Shown here piece by piece: positions 25,321 through 34,647 of a DNA stretch of 46,767 nt. A program made the position numbers and the translations under genes. The notes under the pieces were generated by a model. That model saw nothing but the letters and a program-made list of their open reading frames with translations. It did no database searches and had not been told where the DNA came from. Origin of the DNA: Terriglobia bacterium. GTDB taxonomy: Bacteria > Acidobacteriota > Terriglobia > Acidiferrales > UBA7541. Each line of letters opens with the position of its first letter. The stretch's first letter is position 1. The stretch covers positions 1-46,767 of the forward strand of contig JAIQES010000034.1 of assembly GCA_020073705.1 (NCBI GenBank). Reading direction: 5' to 3'.

Positions 25321-25572
25321 GTGAAACAGGGGCGGATTATGTGCTCTCTGAAGAATGAATCCACGGACTCGCTCGGGTACGCCTCCAAATCCTTCCTATC
25401 GATTCACTTGATTCTTGCCAACGGCGCGCGCAACGGCTTGTCTGCCAGACACGGCGATCCAAAGCCGTGCGATTCGATTGCGTTCCGATTCAAGCAAGCC
25501 TTCAAGCCAACTATTCCAGTGTCCGGCGAAAGACTCAAAACGAAGGCAAAAGCGATCCCAGGAGAGCATTGA
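25321..25572 (+). CDS. Possible first gene of the hyp operon, unknown (83 aa)
   Basis: GTG 25321 is preceded by GGGAGA at seven-base spacing and lies about 32 bp after the predicted transcript start. Its stop overlaps the hypC start by one base (TGATG), an arrangement typical of real coupled genes and repeated at the hypD/hypE boundary. The protein is basic, with one mildly hydrophobic stretch (SFLSIHLILANGA) and no recognised domain. Against it, the composition is unremarkable and the frame could be a chance opening in the 5' leader. Confidence 0.35.
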   Translation: MKQGRIMCSLKNESTDSLGYASKSFLSIHLILANGARNGLSARHGDPKPCDSIAFRFKQAFKPTIPVSGERLKTKAKAIPGEH

Positions 25573-25832
25573 TGTGCCTCGCTATACCGGGCAAGATTTT
25601 GACCACCGAAGATCGCAATGGGATTCGGACCGGGAGAGTTCAATTTGGGGGTATTACGCGCGAAATCTGCCTTGATTTTCTTCCCGAAGCGGCGGCCGGC
25701 GACTACGTAGTTGTTCACGTAGGATTCGCGATCAGCCGGGTAGATCGGGAGGAGGCAGAGAGAAGCTACCAGCTACTCGAATCCATGGGATTACTCCAAG
25801 GAGAATTGGAATCCGATGTGGACAACTCGTGA
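25572..25832 (+). CDS. hypC: Hydrogenase maturation chaperone HypC
   Basis: An 86-residue HypC beginning MCLAIPGKI, with the conserved Cys2 that, with HypD, carries the Fe(CN)2CO precursor. VHVGFAISRVDREEA is the second family signature. The C-terminal helix is normal and an acidic tail follows. AGGAGA precedes ATG 25572 by eight bases. It leads the hypCDEABF order, and hypD starts 84 bp later. It probably delivers the iron moiety to the large subunit encoded at 32929. Confidence 0.95.
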   Translation: MCLAIPGKILTTEDRNGIRTGRVQFGGITREICLDFLPEAAAGDYVVVHVGFAISRVDREEAERSYQLLESMGLLQGELESDVDNS

Positions 25833-25916
25833 ACAAACTGCCGGAATGTTCTCCAGGCCCAATCTGGGGACTCATGGCCGCTGGTCCCACGGCAAGAGTT
25901 TGGCACCGAGGGTCCG

Positions 25917-27026
25917 GTGAAATACATTGACGAATATCGAGATGAGCGTATCGCCCGGGAACTTTCGGCTGAGATTGCCCGCCGCACAACCCGGCACTGG
26001 GTGTTAATGGAAATCTGCGGAGGGCAGACGCACACCCTGATGCGTTTCGGGATCGATGAAATGCTCCCGGCGAACACAGAAATGGTACACGGTCCCGGGT
26101 GCCCTGTTTGCGTAACTCCATTGGAGATGATCGACAAAGCCATCGAGGTTGCGTTGCGCCCCGGAGTCATCCTCGTCTCTTACGGCGACATGTTACGCGT
26201 TCCGGGATCACACACAGATTTGTTTCATGTGAGGGCAACAGGAGGCGATGTACGCATCATCTATTCTCCGACCGAAGCCCTGAAGATCGCCCGCGCTAAT
26301 CCGGATCGAAGAGTAGTTTTTTTTGCAGTCGGATTTGAGACTACTGCCCCGGCGAACGCCATGGCGATTTGGCAGGCGAAGCGGGAGGGCCTTAAGAACT
26401 TCTCCATGCTGGCATCCCACGTTCTTGTGCCGCCGGCGATTCGGGCGCTGTTGAGTTCACCACGCAATCGAGTTCAGGGCTTCATCGGCCCGGGACACGT
26501 TTGCACCGTGATGGGCTATCGGGAGTATGAGGATCTCACCCGGGAATTCCACGTTCCAATTGTTGTGGGCGGCTTCGAACCTGTGGATCTCTTGGAAGCC
26601 ATTTTGATGCTTGTAACACAGCTCGAAGAAGGACGGGCACAGGTGGAAAACCAGTACGTCCGGTCCGTCACATATGAAGGCAATAAGCTTGCGCAAAAGA
26701 TTCTCGGACAGGTTTTTGAGGTCTGTGATAGGAAATGGCGGGGTATAGGCGGCATTCCCGAGAGCGGCCTAGGCATACGGCAGGAGTATGAGGATTTTGA
26801 TGCCGACAAGATCTTCGCGCTGGAAGGATTGACAGCCGAGGAACCGCCTGAGTGCATCAGCGCCGAAGTGTTGCAAGGGTTGAGTAAGCCAATCGACTGC
26901 CCCGCTTTTGCTACCCGTTGCACGCCAGAAAGTCCGTTGGGTGCTCTGATGGTCTCTTCAGAGGGCGCCTGTGCGGCTTATTACCAATATCGGCGGCATA
27001 TGGTAGCCGGACGTGGAGGAAATTGA
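25917..27026 (+). CDS. hypD: Hydrogenase maturation protein HypD
   Basis: A 369-residue iron-sulfur protein that assembles the Fe(CN)2CO unit with HypC. Signatures are [10 protein letters not shown] (Cys ligand), [30 protein letters not shown] and the C-terminal cysteine set [25 protein letters not shown]-like (here [15 protein letters not shown]). The GTG start at 25917 is the first in frame; no strong ribosome-binding site is visible. Its TGA overlaps the hypE ATG by one base (TGATG). Confidence 0.95.
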   Translation: MKYIDEYRDERIARELSAEIARRTTRHWVLMEICGGQTHTLMRFGIDEMLPANTEMVHGPGCPVCVTPLEMIDKAIEVALRPGVILVSYGDMLRVPGSHTDLFHVRATGGDVRIIYSPTEALKIARANPDRRVVFFAVGFETTAPANAMAIWQAKREGLKNFSMLASHVLVPPAIRALLSSPRNRVQGFIGPGHVCTVMGYREYEDLTREFHVPIVVGGFEPVDLLEAILMLVTQLEEGRAQVENQYVRSVTYEGNKLAQKILGQVFEVCDRKWRGIGGIPESGLGIRQEYEDFDADKIFALEGLTAEEPPECISAEVLQGLSKPIDCPAFATRCTPESPLGALMVSSEGACAAYYQYRRHMVAGRGGN

Positions 27027-28087
27027 TGCAACGAGGAAGACCCATCGACATCGGGTTGAGCTGTCCCTTGCCAATCCCCGCTCATGATTCCGTGCTGCTG
27101 GGTCACGGGAGCGGAGGCAAGATGAGCGCCGAAATGCTCCGCGACATCTTTTTGCCGGCTTTCCAGAATCCCATCCTTGCGCGGCTGGACGATCAGGCCA
27201 TTGTTGAAGTTCATGGCTGCCGCTTGGCCTTCACCACGGATTCTTTCGTTGTGAAACCCCTGTTCTTTCCTGGCGGTGACATCGGAACTCTTGCCGTAAA
27301 TGGGACAGTGAACGATCTCGCCATGGGCGGGGCTGAGCCTTTGTTCCTGAGCCTGGCTTTCATCTTGGAGGAAGGTCTTCCGATGCATGTCCTGCGGCAG
27401 GTCTCTGAATCCGTAAAACATGCGGCGGCCCGGGCTGGCGTGCAGATCGTCACTGGTGATACGAAGGTTGTCGAAAAAGGCTGCGGGGATGGACTGTTTG
27501 TGAACACCTCAGGAATCGGGTTGGTCTCCCGGGAAGTGCACCTCTCGGCAAATCAAGCGCGGCCGGGTGACCGCGTGCTTCTGAGCGGCATGATCGGAGA
27601 TCATGGGATCACGATTCTTGCTCAGCGCGAAGGATTTTCGTTCGAAAGTTCCATCGAAAGCGACACGGCAGCGCTGCATGGCCTTGTAGCTGACATGCTC
27701 CGTGTGAGTACGGGAATTCGGTGCCTTCGCGACCCGACCCGCGGCGGGCTTTCGAGTTCTCTGAATGAAATTGCGGAGCGTTCTGGCGTGGGGATCGAGT
27801 TGCAAGAAAGCGCCATCCCTGTCCGCGAGGAGGTCCAGGGCGCGTGTGAAATGTTGGGACTTGACCCGCTGTACGTGGCAAATGAAGGCAAGCTTGTCGC
27901 TATCGTCGCCCCTGATGCTGCTGATATTCTGTTGGCTGCCATGCGGCAGAATCCACTGGGCCGCGACGCCCAGATTGTCGGGACTGTCACCGGCGCTCAT
28001 CCTGGGATGGTGACGACTCGGACTCGGCTGGGCACGTCCAGAATCGTGGACCTATTGTCAGGCGATCAATTGCCGCGGATCTGTTAG
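27026..28087 (+). CDS. hypE: Hydrogenase maturation protein HypE
   Basis: A 353-residue AIR-synthase-fold enzyme that dehydrates carbamoylated Cys to thiocyanate, supplying cyanide ligands. LLGHGSGGKMSAEML is the ATP-binding start, and VNGTVNDLAMGGA and LRDPTRGGLSSSLNEIA are core motifs. The protein ends in PRIC, whose terminal Cys353 receives the carbamoyl group from HypF. ATG 27026 overlaps the hypD stop and follows GGAGGAAATTG. hypA begins nine bases after the stop. Confidence 0.95.
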   Translation: MQRGRPIDIGLSCPLPIPAHDSVLLGHGSGGKMSAEMLRDIFLPAFQNPILARLDDQAIVEVHGCRLAFTTDSFVVKPLFFPGGDIGTLAVNGTVNDLAMGGAEPLFLSLAFILEEGLPMHVLRQVSESVKHAAARAGVQIVTGDTKVVEKGCGDGLFVNTSGIGLVSREVHLSANQARPGDRVLLSGMIGDHGITILAQREGFSFESSIESDTAALHGLVADMLRVSTGIRCLRDPTRGGLSSSLNEIAERSGVGIELQESAIPVREEVQGACEMLGLDPLYVANEGKLVAIVAPDAADILLAAMRQNPLGRDAQIVGTVTGAHPGMVTTRTRLGTSRIVDLLSGDQLPRIC

Positions 28088-28096
28088 AGCTATCCA

Positions 28097-28462
28097 ATGC
28101 ATGAGATGGGCATTGCAAATGCCGTCCTGGATGCGGTTCGCGTCGAAGCGCTGCGATTCCCGGGTAGCCATGTCTGCAAAGTAGCGCTTCGGATTGGAGA
28201 GCTGGCGGGCGTGGCCCCGGATTCTTTGAGCTTCTGTTTTGAGGCTCTGGTTAGGGGGACGGAGATGGAACCGCTGACGCTTGAGATCCAATACTGCCCG
28301 CGGCGGCACCAGTGCCGGAGATGCGGGTGTTCATTCTCCGCAGGAATAGAAGGTTTGCCGTGTCCCGAGTGCGGCGGCGTGGATTCCTTTTTTGCCGGCG
28401 GAGACGAATTGGAAATTGCCTACCTGGAGGTCGAAGATGGAGCGCGTACCGCTGGAACGTAA
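28097..28462 (+). CDS. hypA: Hydrogenase nickel-insertion protein HypA
   Basis: A 121-residue nickel chaperone. The N-terminal MHEMGIA places His2 for Ni2+ binding. Two zinc-site pairs, CRRC and CPEC, lie in the middle third, then the acidic tail LEIAYLEVED. It works with HypB to load nickel into the large subunit. The start lies nine bases after hypE, and hypB begins 26 bp before this gene ends. An extra Cys (CGCSF) follows the first pair, as in some homologues. Confidence 0.94.
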   Translation: MHEMGIANAVLDAVRVEALRFPGSHVCKVALRIGELAGVAPDSLSFCFEALVRGTEMEPLTLEIQYCPRRHQCRRCGCSFSAGIEGLPCPECGGVDSFFAGGDELEIAYLEVEDGARTAGT

Positions 28463-29120
28463 GGTCCTGAACGAAAACGCGCGCGTAGCCTCAGAGTTGC
28501 GCGTCCGATTTACAGAACGCGGCATCCTCTGCCTGAACTTGATTAGTTCGCCGGGTTCGGGCAAGACCACTTTGCTCGAGCGCACGCTCGAGAGCTTCCC
28601 GGCAAGTGAGCGCGTCGCTCTGCTGACCGGTGATATCCAAACCGAAAATGATGCAAGGCGATTGGCGCGATTTGGCTTCCCTGTCAAGCAGATCACTACT
28701 GGAGGGACGTGTCATCTCGATGCGCGCATGATTGAGCGGGCGCTTGCCGATTGGGTGCTGGAGGACATTGATCTTCTGCTGATCGAAAATGTCGGGAATC
28801 TAGTCTGCCCGTCCAGCTACGATTTGGGAGAAGCCGCGAAAATAGTGGTCCTGAGTGTAACCGAAGGGGAAGAAAAGCCGCTCAAGTATCCTTCCATTTT
28901 CTTTAAGTCAGAATTGATGATCCTGAACAAGACTGACCTGCTGCCCCATGTGCCTTTTGACGTCGCGGCTGCCGAGCAGAATGCCCGGCAGATTCATGCG
29001 GGGATCGAGATCGTCCGCGTTTCCTGCATGAATCGGGACGGGGTGGACAATTGGCTTGGCTGGCTGCAACGAAAGCGTGCGGCGGCGCGCCTGGCCGCGG
29101 TTTCGGCGACCCAACCGTGA
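28437..29120 (+). CDS. hypB: Hydrogenase nickel-insertion GTPase HypB
   Basis: A 227-residue SIMIBI GTPase. SSPGSGKTTLLE is the P-loop, LLTGDIQTENDARRL and GGTCHLDA follow the HypB layout with the metal-site Cys-His, LLIENVGNLVCPSSYDLGE is the G3 region, and LNKTDLL the NKxD specificity motif. It has no N-terminal CxxCGC high-affinity metal motif and no His-rich nickel store, so it is the short HypB form. ATG 28437 lies inside hypA, and GGAGG eleven bases upstream supports that start. Confidence 0.94.
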   Translation: MERVPLERKVLNENARVASELRVRFTERGILCLNLISSPGSGKTTLLERTLESFPASERVALLTGDIQTENDARRLARFGFPVKQITTGGTCHLDARMIERALADWVLEDIDLLLIENVGNLVCPSSYDLGEAAKIVVLSVTEGEEKPLKYPSIFFKSELMILNKTDLLPHVPFDVAAAEQNARQIHAGIEIVRVSCMNRDGVDNWLGWLQRKRAAARLAAVSATQP

Positions 29121-29121
29121 T

Positions 29122-31404
29122 ATGCGCATTCGCAAGGAGATTCAGGTTTCGGGAATTGTGCAGGGCGTCGGCTTTCGTCCCTACGTGTTCCGGCTGGCGA
29201 CGGATCGTCACCTAAGTGGAAGTATCCGTAACACCTCTGCGGGCGTCACAATCGAAATCCAAGGGCCCGCCAACGAAGTGGAAGATTTCCTCGCACAGTT
29301 ACCGGCCGAAGCGCCTGCGCTGGCTCGCATTACACAGGTCACCACCCGTGAGATTCCATGCATTGGAGACGCAGAATTCCGTATCGTCTCCAGCATTATG
29401 GGAGAAACAGTTCGGGCGCTGATCTCGCCGGATGTGGCAATCTGCGACGACTGTCTCCGGGAGCTTTTTGATCCGGCCGACAGGAGATACCTATACCCTT
29501 TCATCAATTGCACCAACTGCGGCCCCCGCTTTACGATCATCCAGAGCATTCCATACGACCGCTCCCGCACTTCGATGGCGGTATTTCCCATGTGCGAGGA
29601 GTGTCGCAGAGAATACGAAGATCCCAAGAACCGGCGTTTCCACACGCAACCGAACGCCTGCTGGAAGTGTGGTCCGCAGCTTGAGCTGTGGGACACTGGT
29701 GGGCGGAGGGTGGCGTGTTCTGATCCAGTCACGAAAGCGGTCATGCGCCTCCGCATCGGCGATGTTATCGCCATAAAGGGCCTCGGCGGTTTTCATCTCG
29801 CAGTGGATGCCACAAATTCTTCCGGCGTCGAACTCCTTCGCCGGCGTAAGGGTCGTGCCGAAAAGCCTTTTGCCGTGATGGTCCCGGATTTGGAAGCAGC
29901 ACGAACTTTCTGCGAGATTGATGGAGCGGGGAAGGAAGCCCTGATCTCGCAGTATCGACCCATTGTGCTGCTTCCCAGGAGGTCCGGAACCACAATCACG
30001 GACGCAGTGGCTCCGTTCCAGCGCGATATCGGCATCTTTCTTCCCTACACGCCGGCACACTACTTGCTTTTCGCGGCCGGAAACTTTTCTGCTCTTGTGA
30101 TGACAAGCGCCAATCTGAGCGAGGAACCCATCTCGATTGATAATCGAGAAGCCGTCACGCGTTTGGCGGGCATTGCGGATGGATTTCTTGTGCACAACCG
30201 CCAGATTCTGTTGCGCTGTGACGATTCGGTGGTGAAACCCATGGCGGGACGCGTCCGGCAATTCCGTCGCTCGCGTGGCTATGTTCCCGGACCAGTGGAA
30301 TTGCACAAGGACGTCCCAACGATTCTCGCGGTTGGCGCAGAATTGAAAAACACAATCTGCCTGACTCGCGGACGGAGCGCCTTCCTCAGCCAACACATTG
30401 GCGACCTGGAAAATCTGGAGAGTTTCGAATTCTTTCGCGAAGCGGTGGAACATTTACAGACAATCTTGGAGATTCATCCGCAAATCATTGCGCACGACCT
30501 GCATCCGGATTATCTCTCGACAAAGTGGGCGCTGGCGCAAACAGGCGTTCGACTTGCCGGCGTTCAGCACCACCACGCGCACATCGCAAGCTGCATGGCG
30601 GAAAACGGGCTCGAAGGGCGGGTGATTGGTTTTGCGCTGGACGGAACGGGTTATGGCGCGGACAGCACTGTGTGGGGTGGAGAAGCTCTAATTGCGGGCT
30701 ATTCAAGATTCGAGCGAGCTGGTCATATTGAATACCTGCCACTGCCCGGAGGAGCAAAAGCAATTCGGGAACCCTGGCGCATGGGAATCAGCTACCTGGC
30801 ACATACATTTGGGCAAGAAGCCCTCGGCCTGGGGATTACCTTCATACACAAGGTGGCACGCGGCAAGTTCGAAATGATCCTCCGCATGATGAAACAGCAA
30901 GTGAATTCTCCGCTGACATCAAGCTGCGGAAGGCTTTTCGACGGAGTCGCAGCTGTGATTGGCATTCGCGAAGATGTAAGTTATGAAGCGCAAGCCGCCA
31001 TGGAAATGGAGGCGGCCGCTCTAGCAGCGCCGGCCAGTGCCGGTGCATATCCGTTCTCGCTCGTACGCGAAGACGGCTCCTGGCAAATCGGGGTGCGTCC
31101 ACTGTTCGAGGCGATTATCGAGGACTTGCGAAGAAAAACAACCGTCGAAGTAATTTCCGCGAGATTTCACAACGGACTCGTCGAGATACTGGCGCGTCTT
31201 GCGGAACATCTCCGGGAGGAATCTTCCTTGGGTCGCGTGTGTTTGAGTGGCGGCACATTCCAAAATGGCTATCTATTGAGCAATTTGATTCGAAGGCTTG
31301 AAGAAAGAGAATTCGAAGTCTTCACCCACGCGAAAGTTCCGGCCGGAGACGGTGGTTTGTGTCTCGGGCAAGCTCTAATCGCGGCACATGCCGCCGGTAA
31401 TTAG
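29122..31404 (+). CDS. hypF: Hydrogenase maturation carbamoyltransferase HypF
   Basis: A 760-residue enzyme that transfers the carbamoyl group of carbamoyl phosphate to HypE Cys353. Domains in order are acylphosphatase-like (about 1-90, GIVQGVGFRPYVFRLA), a zinc-finger pair (CDDCLRELFDP ... INCTNCGP and CEECRREYEDP ... CWKCGP), YrdC-like (DVIAIKGLGGFHLAVDATN) and a Kae1-like domain with HHHAHIASCMAENG and FALDGTGYG. ATG 29122 lies one base beyond hypB. The length is normal and no frame damage is visible. It is the last gene of the hyp operon and faces hyaD across a transposase scrap. Confidence 0.95.
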   Translation: MRIRKEIQVSGIVQGVGFRPYVFRLATDRHLSGSIRNTSAGVTIEIQGPANEVEDFLAQLPAEAPALARITQVTTREIPCIGDAEFRIVSSIMGETVRALISPDVAICDDCLRELFDPADRRYLYPFINCTNCGPRFTIIQSIPYDRSRTSMAVFPMCEECRREYEDPKNRRFHTQPNACWKCGPQLELWDTGGRRVACSDPVTKAVMRLRIGDVIAIKGLGGFHLAVDATNSSGVELLRRRKGRAEKPFAVMVPDLEAARTFCEIDGAGKEALISQYRPIVLLPRRSGTTITDAVAPFQRDIGIFLPYTPAHYLLFAAGNFSALVMTSANLSEEPISIDNREAVTRLAGIADGFLVHNRQILLRCDDSVVKPMAGRVRQFRRSRGYVPGPVELHKDVPTILAVGAELKNTICLTRGRSAFLSQHIGDLENLESFEFFREAVEHLQTILEIHPQIIAHDLHPDYLSTKWALAQTGVRLAGVQHHHAHIASCMAENGLEGRVIGFALDGTGYGADSTVWGGEALIAGYSRFERAGHIEYLPLPGGAKAIREPWRMGISYLAHTFGQEALGLGITFIHKVARGKFEMILRMMKQQVNSPLTSSCGRLFDGVAAVIGIREDVSYEAQAAMEMEAAALAAPASAGAYPFSLVREDGSWQIGVRPLFEAIIEDLRRKTTVEVISARFHNGLVEILARLAEHLREESSLGRVCLSGGTFQNGYLLSNLIRRLEEREFEVFTHAKVPAGDGGLCLGQALIAAHAAGN

Positions 31405-31444
31405 GAAACACTGTTTTGTCGTAACCCGGTTAAGTTTCATTTGG

Positions 31445-31615
31445 ATGGAAGAAACGCCGAGGAGAACAAAACGGTGCATACGCAAGTTACCGCGTTTTGG
31501 GGGAAAGAAAGTGAAGTTGCGGGAGACCCGACGAGTGGTGACGCCGTTCGGTGGGCTGATGATGTTCTACGAGTTCTTGCGGCTGTTGGGCTACCGGGAG
31601 GCAGCGAGCGAACAC
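31445..31615 (+). pseudogene. Transposase N-terminal scrap between hypF and hyaD
   Basis: A plus-strand frame reads METPRRTKRC-like start (MEETPRRTKRC), then RRVVTPFGGLMMFYEFLRLLGYREAASEH, resembling the beginning of IS1380/IS4-type transposases (VTPFGGL followed by an EFL...LGY helix). It then continues as nonsense. The last 25 bases overlap the 3' end of hyaD on the other strand, so the hyaD terminal codons appear to lie in transposon DNA. No catalytic part or inverted repeat is visible. Confidence 0.6.
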
Positions 31616-32112
31616 ATCCCCCCAAGCGCCGCGATCTCTTGCGACCAGCGGAACAACTGCTCGACCGCCGCATCCACCAGCGGCCCGAGTGCCGCTTCCA
31701 CCGGAGCCGATAGCTCCGTCCCCCAATCGGTGGAAGCCGGTTGCACGCCCAAAAGCACAATTTCCCTGGCCATCTCAGAAACCAGAGGCAAGGTCGCCAG
31801 CAGGTCCGCCACGCCGAGTTGGTGCACGCTTGCGCCGCAAGCTAGGCCCCGCAATTCGCTGTCGGCCATGCGTACCAAGGTTCCTGCCCGCTCGCCAACA
31901 TCGACGGCATCAAGCAACAGCAACCGAGAGGAGTCGTGAATGTAAGCTAGGAGCTCGATCCCGTGCGTACCTCCATCGATGAGGGTAACGTTGCTTGGCA
32001 GCCGCGGATCGCCTCGGAGCCTTTCGAGCGCGTGCACGCCGGCACCGTCGTCGGAATGGATGGTGTTGCCCACGCCTACCACGGTGATTTTGTACGCTGG
32101 TTTCAGTTCCAT
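31591..32112 (-). CDS. hyaD: Hydrogenase maturation endopeptidase (HyaD/HybD family)
   Basis: A 173-residue protease that removes the C-terminal peptide of the large subunit after nickel insertion. GVGNTIHSDDGAG carries the first metal-site acidic residue (Asp where E. coli HybD has Glu), LLLLDAVDVG the second, and ASVHQLGV the His. Its final residues (GGMCSLAASR) are read from DNA that on the other strand encodes a transposase scrap, so the natural C-terminus may have been replaced. It is the fourth gene of the hya operon, 74 bp beyond hyaC. Its expected cut is after His555 of HyaB. Confidence 0.9.
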   Translation of the reverse strand: MELKPAYKITVVGVGNTIHSDDGAGVHALERLRGDPRLPSNVTLIDGGTHGIELLAYIHDSSRLLLLDAVDVGERAGTLVRMADSELRGLACGASVHQLGVADLLATLPLVSEMAREIVLLGVQPASTDWGTELSAPVEAALGPLVDAAVEQLFRWSQEIAALGGMCSLAASR

Positions 32113-32186
32113 TTTCTACCGCCTGCACCGGTGCTCGCGCTGCGACCGCGAGTTTCGCCTTTCGGGGCTTAGACCTTACTCTCGTC

Positions 32187-32912
32187 TTATTCGTGCGAGG
32201 CGTCTTCCTTGATCCTGCTCTCAGAGAAAAACTTGTACCCCGAAAATATTCCGCCCACGAGTCCGCTGCGTTCCTCGATCCCAATGAGCACCGCGCTGTA
32301 AACGTGGTGAATGACGAACGCCCCAAAGGCAAACATGATAAGGAAATGGATCTCGCGCAGATAGCGGATGCTAATCAACATCGGAAGCCATCCGACGAAA
32401 AAGCCCAGCACCTTGCTGCCGAGTATACGATTGTAGAGAGCCAGCCCCGTCAGGATCTCGATCAGCATAAGAGCGAATATCATCGAATACGTGGCGCCTG
32501 CCAGCGGATTGTGACCCATACGGAACTCCGGTTTCCGCCGCACAAATAGGTAGTATTGAAGCTGCCCGATGAAGCCCTGCCATTGATATCTCCCGATCGG
32601 CAAGAATTGGCGCCACCGCGCCCACTTGTTTCCCTTGAAGAACCAGTAGACGCGCAGCAGAAAAGCGGCAACGAAGACGAACGCGGTGACCTCATGAATA
32701 AAGCGCATCTCCCCCATAAGAAATGCCCCGCTGCCTCTGGAAGTGATGAAGGGAGCGTACATATAGTACCCAGTGAAGCTGAGCACTACGATCGAGAGAA
32801 AAATCACCCAATGAGCGATCCGCACGGGCCATTCCCAAATATAGACCCGAACGAGCTTCTCTTCCGCTTCAGAAGGGCTCGTCCTGCCAATGGAGTGAGT
32901 TACCGTAGTCAT
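32187..32912 (-). CDS. hyaC: Ni/Fe-hydrogenase b-type cytochrome subunit
   Basis: A 241-residue inner-membrane cytochrome b that anchors the hydrogenase and passes electrons to quinone. Four hydrophobic segments are visible, with candidate heme His in RIAHWVIF (TM1), MRFIHEVTAF (TM2) and EIHFLIMF ... IHHVYSA (TM4). RSGLVGGIFSGYKF near the C-terminus is a family signature. ATG 32912 is supported by AGGGAG just upstream; the longer upstream frame reads back through hyaB and is not real. It lies 16 bp after hyaB. Its presence marks a respiratory uptake enzyme. Confidence 0.93.
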   Translation of the reverse strand: MTTVTHSIGRTSPSEAEEKLVRVYIWEWPVRIAHWVIFLSIVVLSFTGYYMYAPFITSRGSGAFLMGEMRFIHEVTAFVFVAAFLLRVYWFFKGNKWARWRQFLPIGRYQWQGFIGQLQYYLFVRRKPEFRMGHNPLAGATYSMIFALMLIEILTGLALYNRILGSKVLGFFVGWLPMLISIRYLREIHFLIMFAFGAFVIHHVYSAVLIGIEERSGLVGGIFSGYKFFSESRIKEDASHE

Positions 32913-32928
32913 AGCTCCCTCGCTCTCA

Positions 32929-34638
32929 TCAAATTTCCCGGCGAGCATAGGTTCGCCCGCGCGCATCCACCACGTGAACTGCACAGGCCAAGCACGGGTC
33001 AAAAGAGTGGACCGTGCGCAGGATTTCGAGGGGACGCTCCGGATCGGCAACAGGCGTCTTGAGCAGCGCCGTCTCATAGGGACCGCGCTGGCCTTTCGCG
33101 TCGCGTGGTCCGGCATTCCAAGTGGTCGGCACTACGATCTGATAATTCTTCACCAAGGTGTTCTCGATCTCCGCCCAGTGGCCCAGAGAGCCACGGGGGG
33201 CTTCGAACAAGCCGTAGCCCCTCGCCGAGCTAGGCCAAGTGCTCGGATCCCACTTCTCTCCATTGTGTATCCGAAGGTCTCCGCTGTTCATGTTCGCTCG
33301 CAACTCCTCGATCCAGCCCACGATGTGATTGGACAGCAACTGGGTCTCAAGAGCGCGAGCGGCGATGCGGCCCAACGTTGAAAACAGCGCCGTCGGCGGA
33401 GCCTTGAATTTCGCCAGCACCCCGTCCACCATTGCTTTCACTTCTGGCTGTCCGGAAGCATAGGCCACCAGCATCCGCGAAAGTGGGCCAACTTCCATGA
33501 CGCGATCCTCGTACCGGGGAGCTTTCAGCCAGGAATACTTCTTGTCAACATCGAGAAACTCGTAAGGTGGTTTCGGCCCGGAGTATTTGGGGTTTGTCTC
33601 GCCCTCCGACGGCGGTTTGGCCGCCTGATCCCCTCCGGCGTATTCGTACCAGGAACGGGTGACGTATTCGGCGACCTTGCCCGGATCAACCGGATACACC
33701 TTGGAGATGTCGTTATTGAGGATGATGCCTTGCGGCAGGAAATAGCGTGCGGTATCTTTGATGCCGCCCTGCGGGAATGCTCCGTAGCTCAGGTAGTTTC
33801 CCGGCCCTTCGCCTAGGGCGAACCAATCTTGGTAGAATCCGGCCACGGCCAACACGTCTGGAATCAGCACCTGATCCACGAAGGTCTTGGCGGTTTGAGC
33901 CACTTGGACTAGGAAGTCGAGCCGTTCCGGATTGAGTGGCGCCTGCGGCTCATTCGGATCGAGCGATGTCGTCATGCCACCGACCAGGTAACTCTGCAAA
34001 TGCGGATTCTTGCCGCCGAGCACCGCATGAATCCGAATAAATTCCCGCTGGAATTCAAGCGCTTCGAGATAGTGGGCCACAGCCATCAGGTCCGCCTCAG
34101 GAGGCAACCGGTAGGCCGGATGTCCCCAATACCCGCTGGTAAACAGGCTGAGCTGACGGCTCTCCACCAACGCCTTTACCCGATCCTGCACGCCTTTGAA
34201 GTATGCCGTGCTTGACTTGGGCCACGCGGACAGGGATTGAGCGAGTTGGGAGGTTTTTGCCGGATCAGCCTTCAGCGCTCCGGTGATATCGACCCAGTCG
34301 AGTGCGTGCAAATGGTAGAAGTGCACGACATGGTCTTGGATGTACTGGCTGGCCGAAATAATGTTGCGGACGAGACGGGCATTGTTCGGGACTTCGATGC
34401 CGAGCGCGTTCTCGACAGCGCGCACCGAAGCCAGCGCATGTACCATGGTGCAGACCGCGCAGATTCGCTGTGTCCAGAGCCACACTTCTCGTGGATCGCG
34501 GTTGCGAACAATCAATTCAATGCCGCGAAACATTGTCCCGGAGCTCCACGCGTCCGAAATCTTGCCCCCTTCCACTTGGGCTTCAATCCGAAGATGCCCT
34601 TCGATCCGGGTGACGGGATCCACTACGATGCGAGCCAT
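32929..34638 (-). CDS. hyaB: [NiFe]-hydrogenase large subunit, group 1 type
   Basis: A 569-residue catalytic subunit. The L1 motif is RICAVCTMVHALAS with Cys60 and Cys63; the usual RICGVC has Ala here in place of Gly. The L2 motif is DPCLACAVH with Cys549, Cys552 and His555. These four Cys hold the Ni-Fe centre. The 14 residues after His555 should be cleaved by HyaD. The tail, VDPVTRIEGH start and size are those of membrane-bound group 1 enzymes. It lies nine bases after hyaA. It oxidises H2 at the outer face of the inner membrane, co-exported with the Tat-signalled small subunit. Subgroup cannot be settled by eye. Confidence 0.95.
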   Translation of the reverse strand: MARIVVDPVTRIEGHLRIEAQVEGGKISDAWSSGTMFRGIELIVRNRDPREVWLWTQRICAVCTMVHALASVRAVENALGIEVPNNARLVRNIISASQYIQDHVVHFYHLHALDWVDITGALKADPAKTSQLAQSLSAWPKSSTAYFKGVQDRVKALVESRQLSLFTSGYWGHPAYRLPPEADLMAVAHYLEALEFQREFIRIHAVLGGKNPHLQSYLVGGMTTSLDPNEPQAPLNPERLDFLVQVAQTAKTFVDQVLIPDVLAVAGFYQDWFALGEGPGNYLSYGAFPQGGIKDTARYFLPQGIILNNDISKVYPVDPGKVAEYVTRSWYEYAGGDQAAKPPSEGETNPKYSGPKPPYEFLDVDKKYSWLKAPRYEDRVMEVGPLSRMLVAYASGQPEVKAMVDGVLAKFKAPPTALFSTLGRIAARALETQLLSNHIVGWIEELRANMNSGDLRIHNGEKWDPSTWPSSARGYGLFEAPRGSLGHWAEIENTLVKNYQIVVPTTWNAGPRDAKGQRGPYETALLKTPVADPERPLEILRTVHSFDPCLACAVHVVDARGRTYARREI

Positions 34639-34647
34639 CTGAGCCTC

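Noticed and set aside
25829-25930. 33-residue frame overlapping the hypC stop as GTGA and running into hypD
   Set aside because: Very short, no ribosome-binding site and no recognisable pattern; the coupling-like overlap alone is not enough.
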